A stretch of 64,000 nt of DNA. It comes from Albula goreensis. Lineage: Eukaryota; Chordata; Actinopteri; Albuliformes; Albulidae. Both the position numbers and the translations under genes were made by a program. This document shows positions 1 through 11,971 of this stretch, piece after piece. Location of the stretch: assembly GCA_022829145.1 (NCBI GenBank), contig CM040742.1:17011131-17075130 (forward strand). Reading direction: 5' to 3'. Every line of letters starts with the position of its first letter. Within the stretch, counting starts at the first letter, position 1. The notes beneath the pieces are model-generated. The model was not told the origin of the DNA. It saw only the letters and a program-made list of their open reading frames with translations, and did no database searches.

Positions 1-2204
1 GATGAAACAACTCAGTTTTTTTCAGGCAATTTGCTCTGGAGTGACAACACTGACAGTGAAATTAATAACAGCCTTAGTCAAATCTGTGTGCCTGCTCTAG
101 ATAAATAAATAAAAGCATAAATCCTTGATGGTGTGGCTGAATGAATTGCAATAAGACCTTTTGCCTCAGGGTGAATATCTCCACTGATTTCAGTCTCACT
201 GCTGCCTGTCAATTACTGCGGTTTTATAAAGGATTAGGACCTGAAAACCAGGACAGTGAGAGTACAGCATGAGAAGATTCATTTACATGTCAGTAATAAA
301 AAACAAAGATTTAAGTGACTGAGGTAGGGGGTCAAGATTTGTCAGACAATTTTAGGGAAGGTGATGGGAGTCATGGGAGGGCTTGGGCCTCCTTGCTCTG
401 TGGTTTCAAATGCGTTAGCTTCTCCCCTGTGAAGTACAGGCAGGTGAGGACAGCAAGATCTCCTCATGAACATGCATGAGAGCCAGATGTTGGAGGGCCC
501 TGACCGCCTGCCCACCCGCCTGTGAATGTTTACCACCTCCTTCCTCACCACATCCTACTGCATGCGCTCTCTTTTTTCTTTGTTTACTCATCTACCCTTT
601 CTTATCGCTACATCCGACGAACATAAACATGCCGCGGACGGCTAGCTTCACACCCACCACAACGCTGGTTGACCCCACGCTTGTGTGACTCCTTTGTCAT
701 TTAGGGCTCCTTAGCTGCTCTTCACACTGCACCTGCTGGTTTGATTTAAGATGACAAACCTGAAATATGAGGCATGAAGTGTGTTTTTAAGCAGACCTCA
801 GACATGTGTAAAGCAGACCGTTTCATGGCGGTATCCGTATTCCAGACTCCTTTGTTTTGGTCTGGGAGAGACAGAAAGGTGGTGGTGGGTGGTGGGGGGT
901 TAGTTTCCTGAATGACATGGCCATGATTCAGTTTTTGTGTTTCAAAGTCGACACCTTCATTTCTCATCCATCATGCATTTCATGTTGAGAACAGATGTCA
1001 CGGTCACATGCCAGCTCCTAAAGCGAGGGTGTTAAACTCGAGTCCTAGTGATTTAAAAGAACCCATTAAGTGCTGAGACACACTGGAAAGCAGCAGAGGC
1101 TGTAGCCCTCCAGGACCCGGAGCCTCACACGTTATGATAAAAATGACTATACAGGCTTTAACTTAATATTGGGCAGGTTTTCAAATGGAAATGTGATCCA
1201 CAAGGTGCACTAAAAGTCCCACCCCTTTTCAGAATCTGGACCCCCACTGATGTGGAACCCCAGCAAATGAGCCAGTTTTCGCATATCTGTTCATTTACCA
1301 TAAAAAGACTGGTCCGGCCATCGGTTCCGAGACCAAATATGACTGTTTCACAGAGCACAGAATTTCTCAGGCAGGACAGAAACCCTTTCTCTCCGTACTA
1401 TATCTTTGCTTGCTGTTTAGTAAACATTTCATCACACTGGCACTAGGCGTGCTGAGGGCGGGGTACGGGAGGGCTGGGGGAAGAAGTGGTGATTGTAGTT
1501 AATGGCTGCAGGCACAAAAGCGTTATGTAACTTGCTGTCTGAAGGACACCCTCTGTGCAACCCTCAGGATGCCTCAGCTGTGTACATTAATCTTTGCTTC
1601 AGTGTGAGGGCTTGAGAACATGCAGATCCCACATCAGATGTGGTCTGGCATACACACCGCCATTACCACAGAAGCCTGTCACCATGACAACACACCTCAT
1701 GTGATTAACAACTTCACTTGCATGTTTCATGATTACTAAAATGTTCATGTCACAACATGTCACACTGGTTGGTACATTACTCTTGGTTACGGTTCATTAT
1801 TGGTGAAGACAGGGGTCAAAGGTGAAATACCAAATAATCAATGTGTCTACTACCATGAAAAAGGAAAATCAAACAATCCTTCTCCAGCTCACCATAATTA
1901 AAATGTTTCAGGTCACCAGTGACCCTTGGTGCCAGTTGAATTTATGACAAAAATAAAAATCCAAAGATTCAATTCACTATTACAAGCAGAAAATATTTCA
2001 TATAATATTTTCATATGAATAGACTGAACGCCTGTTAACAGGGTGGGATGGTGAAACATGACCATAAACTCAATATTTAACATGGAGAAACAAATACAGA
2101 AAGGCTTTGCTGAGACTTGCTCTTTTATGGCCAGCAACAGCTACTGCAAGGCCAAGTCTCGATGTATCGTACATATTGTACCATAGTGCTGCATCGATCA
2201 ACAC
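1..2204. other. Intergenic, no gene seen
   Basis: Unique AT-rich sequence without a supported exon. Open frames here are at most about 75 codons and look random. A short G-rich run lies at 879-899 (GGTGGTGGTGGGTGGTGGGG). At 1678-1691 GTCACCATGACAAC resembles an RFX X-box. Nothing else stands out. Confidence 0.6.
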
Positions 2205-2255
2205 ATGTATGCACACACACACACACATACACACACACACAGACGCACACGTACG

Positions 2256-2287
<32 letters not shown>

Positions 2288-2311
2288 TACACTCACACAC
2301 ACACACTCACA
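2205..2311. repeat. Imperfect (CA)n microsatellite
   Basis: CA dinucleotides run from about 2211 to 2311, interrupted by CATACA, GACGCACACGTACG and ACGTACACTC. The open frames across it (TH repeats on +, CVCVCV on -) come from the dinucleotide and are not genes. Confidence 0.95.
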
Positions 2312-3074
2312 GAACTTCACATGAGCATGTACACATAATGCATACTCTCTTCGGCTGCCACTTCTGCTTTTACCTGTGTGGTGCTAAATCACTCACTGTA
2401 CATGGTGTAGAAGCACAGAGTGTTTCTTAGCCAGTTAAAGTGTGAGATGATTGGTTGGGCAGATGGAGGGAGGCATACTGAGGGGGAAGCCAGGAGTCTG
2501 AAGCCTGATGAAAAACACAGGCCATGGGAGTAACACATTCTGCTTGCAGCTGACCTATATTTAGTGAGACCACTGTGACCATTTTCAACCTATTCTCTGA
2601 GCTTTACTCCACATGTTCACTCTAACTTAAGACTTGTGATGTACAAACAATGAAACCTCTCATTGGGAGATTAGTTTATTTTTTAGTTAATTTTTCCTTA
2701 TTATTATTGTTATTATTACCATTATTGTTTCTATCAAGGTTTTTTGGATGATGTTTTCATTTTCTGTCACCCAAAATGGTCAGAAAATGTATTTGTTTTC
2801 TGTAGTGCTCAAGAATAATGAATTGTATTTTGATAAACTGGCACTGAGAGCCATCTGGACACACTGTTTCATTAAATGAATAAAACGTGAAGAAATTTGT
2901 ATTTTTTATTTCCTTTAGGGCAGGAAAATGTGACAGAAACTAGGATGATGGATTGTTTTCATTATTGCCATCTAAATTAAGCCCAGTGAGTAAAAGGCTG
3001 TAGAAGCTATATTTTTCTTTGGCACAGCAATGTATTGCCAATGAGAAGGAATCTGTTGCACCTGCTTAGTGCGC
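2312..3074. other. Intergenic, no gene seen
   Basis: AT-rich unique sequence. A short TTA/ATT-rich patch lies at about 2693-2730. No exon, promoter or recognised element. Confidence 0.6.
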
Positions 3075-3440
3075 TGGTGTGCTGTGGTGTGGTGTACGGT
3101 GGTGTACTGTGGTGTAGTGTGGTGTGGTGTGGTGTGGTGTGCTGTGCTGTGCTGTGTTGTGCTGTGCTGTGCTGCAGTGTGGTGTGCTGTGGTGTGCTGT
3201 GCTGCGGTGTAGTGTGGTGTAGTGTGGTGTGGTGTGCTGTGGTGTGGTGGGGTGTGCTGTGGTGTGCTGTGCTGTGCTGTGCTGTGCTGTGCCGTGCTTT
3301 GCTTTGCTGTGCTGTGGTGGGGTGTGGTGTAGTGTGGTGTAGTGTGGTGTGGTGTGGTGGGGTGGGGTGTGCTGTGCTGTGCTGTGCTGTGCTGTGCCGT
3401 GCTTTGCTTTGCTTTGCTGTGGTGTGGTGGGGTGGGGTGC
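3075..3440. repeat. GTGNT pentanucleotide minisatellite (GTGGT/GTGCT)
   Basis: About 73 tandem copies of a 5-base unit GTGNT, where N is mostly G or C and at times A or T. Runs of one variant alternate with runs of the other. Longer periods are visible: a GCCGT-GCTTT marker pair occurs at 3291 and 3396 (105 bases apart), and an AGTGTGGTGTAGTGTGG block at 3211 and 3331 (120 apart). Because no unit contains a stop in several frames, long frames appear on both strands (up to 200 codons of HSTAQ-type repeats on -); these are artefacts of the array. Confidence 0.95.
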
Positions 3441-3962
3441 TCACATCCAGCTCTTGACACTGCATTTCTTTACAGTTCGTACCACAGCACAGACGTATTG
3501 TAGATATCAAGAGGCTCAACCACAGTGGCTGGAGCACACACAGGGTTTGAAATGAAAGGGGGTCCTGGGGATTCCAAGATCCCCCCAAAAGGCACAAGAG
3601 ATCCCCCACAGGAAAGAAAAATGAGTGAAATGAAGGCCCTCTCCCATTTTAGCATTGTACCATATGTGGTGTGGGAACAGGTGGTGGGAGGAGCAGAGGG
3701 GCCCTGCTCCTCCAGGCAGTTCCCATCCTCAACCTGGGGAACCTTCTGGAACATGAATTGACAGCAGCAATCTCATACATACAGGCTCTCCTGTGGTGGA
3801 TTTGTAACCATCACCTTCATTAGGCCTCTTCAGAAGCTTAGCCACCAGCCGGGCTACAAGACATATATTTGGGTTTTGGAATTGGAAGTTTACAGTGGAG
3901 GTCCTGGCTGTGCTATGGTGCCTAATTATGAATATTGTTGCTCCTTGTTTGTGGTATTTTTT
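3441..3962. other. Intergenic, no gene seen
   Basis: Unique sequence with slightly higher GC at 3540-3760. No splice-bounded coding stretch recognised. Confidence 0.55.
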
Positions 3963-4060
3963 TACACACACTAAGAGATATACACACACACATGCAAGCA
4001 GACAAACACAAATATACAAACGCACACATGCACACTCACACACACACACTCGCTCACACA
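3963..4060. repeat. Degenerate CA-rich microsatellite
   Basis: ACACAC runs broken by CTAAGAGATA, CATGCAAGCAGACAAA and ATATACAAACG. It ends 10 bases before the perfect palindrome at 4071. Confidence 0.85.
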
Positions 4061-4070
4061 AACGCTGTGG

Positions 4071-4134
4071 AGCACTGTGCAGACTGGAGTGCTGTGAAGT
4101 GGGCTGTTCACAGCACTCCAGTCTGCACAGTGCT
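4071..4134. repeat. Perfect inverted repeat, 27-bp arms, 10-nt loop
   Basis: The arm 4071-4097 (begins AGCACTGTGCAGACTGG) is the exact reverse complement of 4108-4134; the spacer 4098-4107 is AGTGGGCTGT. There is no mismatch over 27 pairs. Flanking bases 4070 and 4135 could add only a G-T pair. No target-site duplication or terminal transposon motif is seen, so it may be a local inverted duplication rather than a mobile element. A hairpin RNA is possible but unproven. Confidence 0.95.
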
Positions 4135-5989
4135 TAATCAAGTCTGTGGCATCAGCAATATCAGAGTTAAAGGCAACAGTCTCACACAGTCCCACAGCAG
4201 GCTCAAGCGCTGGACCCTCAGTCTGCTGAGTCAGTCATGTGTCATTGCATAAATGTGCAGTCATGCACAGTATGGAGCATAAACACAAACACAGTGTATT
4301 TACAGACATTACAGCTGAGAAACTAGACAGTTAAAGTCTACACTGATAGAAATGACCACCCACATCCAATCAGTAAGGGGTAAATGAGTGGAATGTCTGT
4401 GGGGGTGGGGGGCGGGAGAGGGGGGCGGTATTGATTTTGTTCGTAGGATACCATGTCTTTCTCCTTGGCTGAAAAAAATTTAAAATTAAATAAATGCTGT
4501 GAATTCATTTTGCATTGACAGCAATTTCACAAGGCAGTTTGAGGGGTGTGTGGAAATTGCTGACTGAATCACTGAGCAGAGAACTTACACAGCTCATGGT
4601 AAATGCTACCAAATTGTGGCAAATTGCAATGGCGGGGCTAAATTGCTGTGGGACAGTGGTGTGAAAGCCTTCCATTGTTATTATTCTGCAGAAACAGAAG
4701 CCACAGCAGTTTCCGTCCCAGTTAACCGGTGGAGAAGGGCCCAGCCCAGCCTGTCTACCTATAATGACCCAACAGATAAGCACGAGAGGCTTCTATTTTG
4801 GTGAGAATTGCTGTAAAAACACACCTGGGCATTTAAGGAATTGCAAATTCGGTCCATTTAAAATAAAATATCTCCTACCTCCACCCTTTGGGCTTCAATT
4901 CAGCAGAATACATTTCCGTACAACAAACATGCATTTCAGCTTTCTTGAGACTCACTGAATATTGTATAAAAGACGTCTGATGTGTTTGAACTTGCGTTGG
5001 AGTCACACCTGGCTGTATAGACTTGATTGTTTTTCCTCCTGTTTTGATGTGGTGGAGACAGGAAAGGAGCCAGGATCCCGGAAACAGTGAGTACCAGGGG
5101 AGTTCTTGTTCATGGCAATTTATGCCTGACATCAGTGAAGTGCATTTGAAATGATGAGTATTTATTATCAAACTCATATATGCCACTAAACAACCAATTA
5201 AGTTAAAAGCATGTGCAGAATATAGACCAACAGAGAGAAAGCTGATAAAAGGCACATAAGGTCGACCAACAAATGCCTTTCTCTCTCTCTCTCCCTGTCT
5301 ATTTAATGCACTCTGTTCATATGTTTGGACTCAATGTTTTCATTCTCATGTCATTTTCCAGTAGGAAGGGAGAGTTTGCGTTAGGGAGGCAGCACTGTGA
5401 TATTTAAGTGTTTGTCAGGAAGGGGGATTTGGAGCACAAATTCTTCTGCACATTTTATCTCTCGTTCTTTTAAAACAGTCTGCAAAATCTTGGCACTATA
5501 AAATCAAAATTATATTTTTGGAGTCCCGCTGCCACCACCACAACCCCCGGATTCTCAAATGATTTCTTGTGTGACAAGGACTAGTCCTAAAGAGAAGTAT
5601 CGGAGCAGTGTTGTGTGCTGAAACTTTCATTGCAGAAAAAAGTCCAGCAGTTACATTACCTTAACTTTCCATAAACTCACAATGCAATCACAATCCATTC
5701 ACCCAAATTCCTGTGCTTCCCTATAGAATATTCCCAGCATTCAGTCTGCACCGCCCACATCCTAAACTCGACAAACACCCACCCACCCCCATACCGCCAA
5801 CTCACATACACAATCCCCTTTCCTGCACATTCATAATGCTGTACAAATGAATATGGGGGCACACTGTTTATTTCATACATATGATTGTGCCCAAGAGGCA
5901 GACTTGCTTGATTAGCAATATGTATGGGGGAGAATATCTAAATAATTTACCACTAAGTGTCATGCAAACAGTTACATTTCATTTACTTT
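4135..5989. other. Intergenic, no gene seen
   Basis: Unique AT-rich sequence apart from the G-quadruplex motif at 4401. Short CT run at 5279-5295. No coding exon recognised. Confidence 0.6.
4401..4428 (+). repeat. G-quadruplex motif
   Basis: Four G runs of 5, 6, 3 and 6 are separated by loops T, C and AGA, fitting the usual G3+N1-7 pattern on the + strand. No gene is near enough to assign a role. Confidence 0.7.
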
Positions 5990-6085
5990 AATTAGCTTTT
6001 ATTTAACCAGCAAAGTCAACCAAGACTCATTCTAACAAAGGAGACCTGACCAAGAAGGCAGCAGCAAACATTAAACCATTACATC
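5990..6085. mobile_element. Fragment of a teleost interspersed repeat
   Basis: The stretch with TTTATTTAACCAG, then GACTCATTCTAACAAAGG, then AGACCTGACCAAGAAGGCAG follows the pattern of a very common fish repeat (ATTTAACCAGG ... GACCTGGCCAAGANGGCAGCA) that I recognise by eye. I cannot name the family or its full length; only a diverged fragment is here. Confidence 0.45.
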
Positions 6086-6110
6086 ATTAAAATAACACAT
6101 TACAATACAA

Positions 6111-6118
6111 TGACGTCA
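6111..6118. promoter_or_regulatory. Consensus CRE palindrome TGACGTCA
   Basis: A perfect 8-base cAMP-response element sits in an AT-rich context with no promoter recognised beside it. An exact 8-mer can occur by chance in this length, so activity is inference only. Confidence 0.3.
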
Positions 6119-6463
6119 TTATGGGCTGATTCCTACAGGAAACATTGGTGCTCCTCCTGTGTTTTAGACTCACCGAGGGGCCTCTCCTCTTAAAGCCTAA
6201 AGCCTCTAGGATCATATGCAGTTATTTAATTCTCCTCAAGTCACATGCTAGTCATCAGGTCCTGGCATCAACGTTTATGCTTGGTAACCGAGCCACGGTT
6301 ATGCAATGTTTGATAAACAGCTTTTTTTTCTCTGTCGCCCAAGTCATTCAAACTGACACAACGGTGTCATTATTTCCCCTGTCGCCACTCCCACCTTAGT
6401 GCGGCACGTTTCCAGACCAGACCGGGCCCCGCCGCCTCTCAGTGTGCTATTAATAAAAGTCCC

Positions 6464-6476
6464 TGACCTCTGACCT
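6464..6476 (-). promoter_or_regulatory. Perfect DR1 nuclear receptor element
   Basis: TGACCTCTGACCT is two exact AGGTCA half-sites (minus strand) separated by one base, the DR1 layout bound by HNF4, RXR dimers and COUP-TF. It lies in a GC-richer unique block (about 6380-6640). No promoter or gene is seen nearby, so a distal enhancer role would be inference. Confidence 0.5.
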
Positions 6477-8785
6477 TTCCCTCAGCGTGCGAGAGGCATC
6501 TCTGCACTGCCGGTACTTACACACGGTCGGCCCAGGACCAGGCCACTGGACCCCACATCTTGTGTCTGAGCGTCCTCTACCTTCCAATTCACTGCAGCCG
6601 TGACACCAGGCTCCAAGCAGATTTAAGAGTGCTGCTCTGTATCACTGACGTCGTATGCACACTTATCCTAATGGAATCAATTATTCACAGCATGGATGAG
6701 CCTAATAATTAACTGAGGTTTATGTAACTGATCATACTGTTGCCAGCAGCACGAGTTCACCTCATAGATGTGATGCTGTTTCAGCAGCTTCTCTTGGTTT
6801 TACTATTTAGCTGGACAGAATGCACAGTGCTTTAATTTTCCTCTGTTGTTGACTGAATAAAATCATGGTGTTACTTTATTATTTATTAAGTGTAAACATT
6901 TTTTTGTTTTAATTCCTCCTCCGGTCTAATAAGTGTACTAAAAAGTTTGTAGCTTGCAACATTGTACTGAGTATTCAATAATATCATTTTACATATTATT
7001 ATATTATATAATATACAAAAATTGTACAATTAAATTGTTTCAAGATGGTTCTTACACTCATTTATAGGCAGTTTGAGTACTCCTGCTGTGCATTTTTTTT
7101 TCATTGAGCAGACATGTCAAAAGTGATACACATGTCCATTATGGCAAATACAGAGTGTCAATAACATGTGAGCACCAGAAGAGTAAACAGCACCTTCAGT
7201 GCATAAAGAAAATGGTGAAGGTAATGCAAAGCTGATTGGACTTGGCAGAACTCACTGCATGAGTGAATAAGGTGAGAATACTAAATATATGAATAAACTA
7301 CTGAAACTGAGAAATCATAAATGAAAGAGATGCTTTCCACTCTCTCAGGCCGGGCTCAGCAGAAATACGGCACATGTTCGGCATCTGGATTGGGCACCTA
7401 TGTGAAAGACTGAAATCCCCTTAGAGGGAGACACACTTATTCAGACAAATTACCGTCACACACATTAAACAGAATCAATTACAATTACATTAGTTATGGA
7501 CAGCTTCATTTAATTAAATTTGATTAACGTAATATCAGCACATTCAAATGTGCTTCACAATAACTACTGTAAATTCAGTCAGTATCATACCCTCAAAGAG
7601 CAAAAGGGTTGGTGGATTGCCCAGTTTTTTAACTTGAGTCCGCATATCTTTTATTTAATGTTTTATATTCAAATAGGACATCTAAAAATTGTAAGTAAAC
7701 AGTTCAGATTACACATATACAGACCTTTAAGTAAATGTTTACACAGCTGTTACAGAGTTGTGTATACAGTTTCATATTTTATAAGTTTAATAGGGGAAAG
7801 TACAATAGTATACATTTCATAAAATAAATTGTATTTTGTAGTTCTATATAAAACATATTTATTATGTGTATTATACCAAATATGGTAAATGCAAAGTGAA
7901 AAGGATTGTGGTTGTAGATAGAGCAGGCCACTGTGTGACTAACATGCCCTCAAGTTTTAGCAAAGGCCAGTGCAGAAACACTCAGAGGACCAGCTGCTCT
8001 GCATGGTATTTTGAAATTCTTACTTGAAAAGGTAAGAAATGAAACATATGTTATGTTTGAAATCTAGACTACCAATGTCATTGCTTAAAGTCTAAACTCA
8101 CAGCAAAATAATGTTTCTCTGGTTTTGAAAATGGATTTGATTGATGTCTTAAATTATTCAAAGTGAATCGGGACAGTGACATAGTGCATCCTCAAAGAAG
8201 GTTCTGAAATCAGAACAAACATAGAAGAGCCAAAAAACTGAAACAGAACCATGATAAGGACACAAGGGAGCAGAATTGTTTGTGATAACGAATTTTACAG
8301 TATGTTTAACTGTACAGTATGTTCAGCTAATGCTTTGGAAATATCTACTTTTAATTTTTGGCTAGAAAGCCAAACAATACAGTATGAATGTAGTTTATTT
8401 CATGAATTCAAGGTAGAGAAAATTCTGATTGCAACAAAACAGTTGAAGATTCAAAATAACAACTATTATGTAAATTTTGTGGCATCAGAGAACTTTCTAG
8501 AACACACTAATGGTGGCAATAGGAGACAATCTGGGGAAAGTTAAATGACTGCTCACCTTTCTGGCACTCAAATTCCAAGCACATGCCTGAGTACAGTATG
8601 TGCTCTCAGACGCTATACAACGGTCCTTTCCTTGTTCTTTGTCAGGTTGGATAAAGGATGCTTCATGCTCGAGTTACCTGATTGGCCGAATAAAATTAAA
8701 TGCTGTATTTTTAAATCAAACATCACAGCTCTTATTGTCAAGTTTGTGATGACCCTGAACTGTAAAATTAAAAAATAAATTAAGA

Positions 8786-8801
8786 GTACACTATAGTGTA
8801 C
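8786..8801. repeat. 16-bp perfect palindrome
   Basis: GTACACTATAGTGTAC equals its own reverse complement. It has no spacer and no recognised family. Confidence 0.6.
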
Positions 8802-9324
8802 ATTCAGTAGTACAGGGTAAGTTTAAACAGAATACTTACAGTACAAAGCTTGGCATTTGGATGTTGGTTGCTTGAAAAATGAACATTCAGCTGGTGATGA
8901 TGCCAACTATTGCTTAGCAACACACAGCAGTCCCTACCTGACCTCGCTTGACTCTGTGTGTGTTTATTATGGCTTGTTGAGACAAATAGCTTGTTGAAGG
9001 CATTTGTAAGTGTTTCTTTTCCTATTGTTGCTGCTTTGAATCATGAGCTGGCAGCAGGAAAGGGGTCATCCAAGATGGTGATTCAGATGATCTGGGCAGT
9101 TACACATGTTGTGCGCACATAGAAGAACATTTTTGGTCTTGATTTTAGCAGGCTGCTGCAGAACCTCAGAAATATCTATGACATGAATATTTTGTTACCA
9201 TGGAAAATGCAAAATGAATGATTGTATTCTTACTTATGCTGTCTCCATGACTCGAAGTTCTTCATTTCTGACATTGTTCTGTATTAATTTGAGTTTATCA
9301 GTATAATATGCTGCACATATACTT

Positions 9325-9560
9325 GATTGATTGATCTTTATTTACAGTTTACAGTGGCGTGTAGCTCTCATGGGCTTATAAAACAACATTTAACCCAAAA
9401 AAAATAAAAAACCAAAGAAAATGAATACAAAAATACACATCCATTGAACCTGGCCCCACACAGACACAAACAGCAAGCTTAGGGACAGGAACAAACCCCT
9501 GAAACCTGAGAGCCCAAGGTAAGTGCACCACAGTGGCTAGCACATATAGAGATATAGGTT
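9325..9560 (-). mobile_element. Possible 3' tail of a LINE-like retroelement, reverse strand
   Basis: TTGATTGATTGATCTTTATTT at the left edge reads on the minus strand as AAATAAAGATCAATCAATCAA, a polyadenylation-like AATAAA followed by a short GATT-type tandem tail, as in fish LINE 3' ends. The body to the right is unremarkable and I cannot find reverse transcriptase sequence. The right boundary is a guess. Confidence 0.35.
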
Positions 9561-11945
9561 TCTGCCTTATTTTCCAGAGCTAAGAAAATATTCTCATATT
9601 CAAGAAAGAAATATTACTTCTAATTTATCTTCACAATAAACAATTCTGTGCTAATTTAGATCTAACGTTGTTTATTTGGTTCCAAATCAATGTTTGATTT
9701 GACACTGAACATGTTGTTGTGTATGACTGTGGATATCCTTATAGATACAATGAAATTCTGGGATTTGTTTATCTGTTCAGTGTTTTAACAAGCTACTTGT
9801 TTGTACATTCCCAACCCCTATTTTCCAGTTTTTTTTTCCCACATAGGCTCAAATGTTTGTTTGTTTTATTTTATTCCCCCTGGAAAATGTCCACTGCACA
9901 GTTCTGCCAAGAGCACCGCCAAGAATTTTGGGCCACATGAAAGGATATCACACCAGGCTCCCTATAGTCTAATGATGATATTTTAGGGGCCCGCTTCCAG
10001 CTTTGGGCCCCATGAATCAGTACCCTGTAAGGGGCTTTCACCCCTTTCCAGTGCCCATCATTCTTTATGACAGACAGCTTGTGATTGTAAATACATAAAA
10101 TAAGTTCTGACTTTGGGTGTTACACAATATCACTCCATATTAATTTCTACAAGAAATGTAAAAAAGGTTGTCCAGTTTAAGAGCATAATTTATCAAAAAC
10201 TGCACATTACTTGTTCAGTGCAGTGAGACAGGGTCATTCAATCGATACTAGCTTTGCATGAAAAAGGTAACACAGGGGTTTATTTGTAAGCAAAAGGTCA
10301 TGATAATTGTTTTAGATTCAATCAAAAGGTGAGATTACTCCTTTCACATGCAGACACCTGTCGTCCAGACTTGAGTCCTGCCGTCGGATTCAAAGCTGTC
10401 ATGGTTCCAACTCGAACACAATGTACTCTGGAATCCTGAAGGCACAGCCAGCCCCAGAATGCCGTGCTCTGCCATCATCCTGACAGGCTGCTGGCCCTGA
10501 CCTAAACCTGCACTCACATCAGTTATGGAGGTGTGAAGCAGAGCGACGGGTCTGACATGAAAAGCCGACCTGCGCAAGATCAGCTGTCACATACTCGCGG
10601 TCCTAAACGCTGGATTTGGGCACCCGATCACAAATCAAGATGCTCTGGACAGCACGCTGGGCTGTCTGCACCATTGTAATGGGGATGTAAAAAGAAAAAC
10701 GAGGTGCGGGGCAGGGCAGGGTAAATTAATTGTCTTTGATCCATGCACCCCCACATAAAAATTGGAGTCGCTCTGATGAGGTTGCGGGGCAGAGCATAGC
10801 ACAAAGTTAAACACAAACAGAAGCCGTCTGACTGGAGGTCAGGAGGTGTAGAGTGAGCAACACGCAATGTGAAATCAACAACGCTGGGTAAAGTGAGACC
10901 TCACTCGCCATCCCAGGCCTGTTCTTGTGGGCCATTTCACCTCTGGCACAAATAGCCCACAGGCATGCTGATATCAAAATCTCATATGCTTCATGGAGGC
11001 ATAAGGGGTGGGACAGGAGGTGGGCATTAGGTTAAAAGCCAAATTAAAAGTCCAATAAAAGTTTTACCATATTTATCCAGACAGGTGATTTAAGGACAAA
11101 TTCTTTTCCAAGAGCAGCCTATCAATTGATAATATCCTTTTGTGAGCAAAATGGAGGCAGTGAAGAGTTCAAATTTTTGTGTCATTGTGTCTAATATGAA
11201 AATGTCATAGGCCATGCTAGGACAGTGGAACACCCTGAAGATAAAGAGATGATTATGGAACTGCTTGACACCTGTGTTAATGTTTTAATCAATGGTGGTC
11301 ATGATAGAATACACATTACCCTTTTTGCTCCTAACCATGTGCATCATCATTGCTGTTTCCAAAAAAACTATTCTGATTTAATGAAGACTGTAAAAAATCT
11401 GACGGCTTGGAACCAGACTGCCACAGTGTTACTCAATAGAGTGAGTCAACACTGGCTGGTGACAATGTCTCTGACCCGGGTCCTTCTCCAGCAGAAAGGG
11501 GGGGTGGGGTGCTGGAATCCCAGACAGCTGTAGAAGTCTGAGCAGTTACAGAATAAGCCCTGAACATGGCGTATCCTAAATAAGAAGTAAGTGCCGGTAA
11601 GAAGCCATGTGTCATAAGACTGTGACGGGGGTGGTGGGGTGCGTGCGGAACGTGTGGATTTTAGGGGCGGGGGTGGATTGGGAGGAAAAGAGGGTTTGCT
11701 TGTGCGAGATTCTGAAGGAGGCTTAATCACAGGACTTCAGTTTTTGTTCATCTCCTCTCAACCAATGATGTGCAAGAAGGCTATTTTTATGAATCCAGCA
11801 ACATCGCTGAAAACAATTAACCACACCGAACCAGCTTCAAGCCCTGTTCTTGACCCCGTTATACATTGGAGGCTCATTTGAATTTTCGGCTGGTATAATT
11901 GACCGCTCAATCGCCTCCAGCAGTAGCAGAGAGGTCAGCTGTTCA
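9561..11945. other. Intergenic, no gene seen
   Basis: Unique sequence. The block 10340-10920 is richer in GC and CpG than its surroundings but shows no splice-bounded open frame I recognise. A G-run (GGGGGGGTGGGG) lies at 11498-11509. Confidence 0.5.
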
Positions 11946-11971
11946 CCCCCCCCCCCAAACACCCCCACCCC
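11946..11971 (-). repeat. C-rich tract (G-quadruplex motif on the minus strand)
   Basis: C11 followed by AAACA, C5, A, C4. On the minus strand this gives G runs with short loops. No gene context. Confidence 0.55.

Larger units (their letters stand above)
6086..9324. other. Intergenic, no gene seen
   Basis: Holds the CRE and DR1 motifs listed separately. The block 6380-6740 is unique and GC-richer than its surroundings. From 6950 to 7030 it is very AT-rich (TATTATATTATATAATATAC). A 97-codon frame at 8251-8544 is AT-driven and unrecognised. No repeat or exon otherwise. Confidence 0.55.

Noticed and set aside
2972..3609. Minus-strand frames of 162 and 200 codons (HSTAQ/HTTPH repeats) and a plus-strand 140-codon frame
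   Set aside because: They are created by the GTGNT pentamer array, which leaves several frames without stops on both strands; no domain, splice or promoter signal.
8251..8778. Two consecutive plus frames (97 and 77 codons)
   Set aside because: AT-rich, unrelated to any family I know, with no supporting signals.
11225..11533. 102-codon plus frame beginning MEHPEDKEMIMELLD
   Set aside because: Composition is plausible but no domain, no splice boundaries and no CpG promoter are present.
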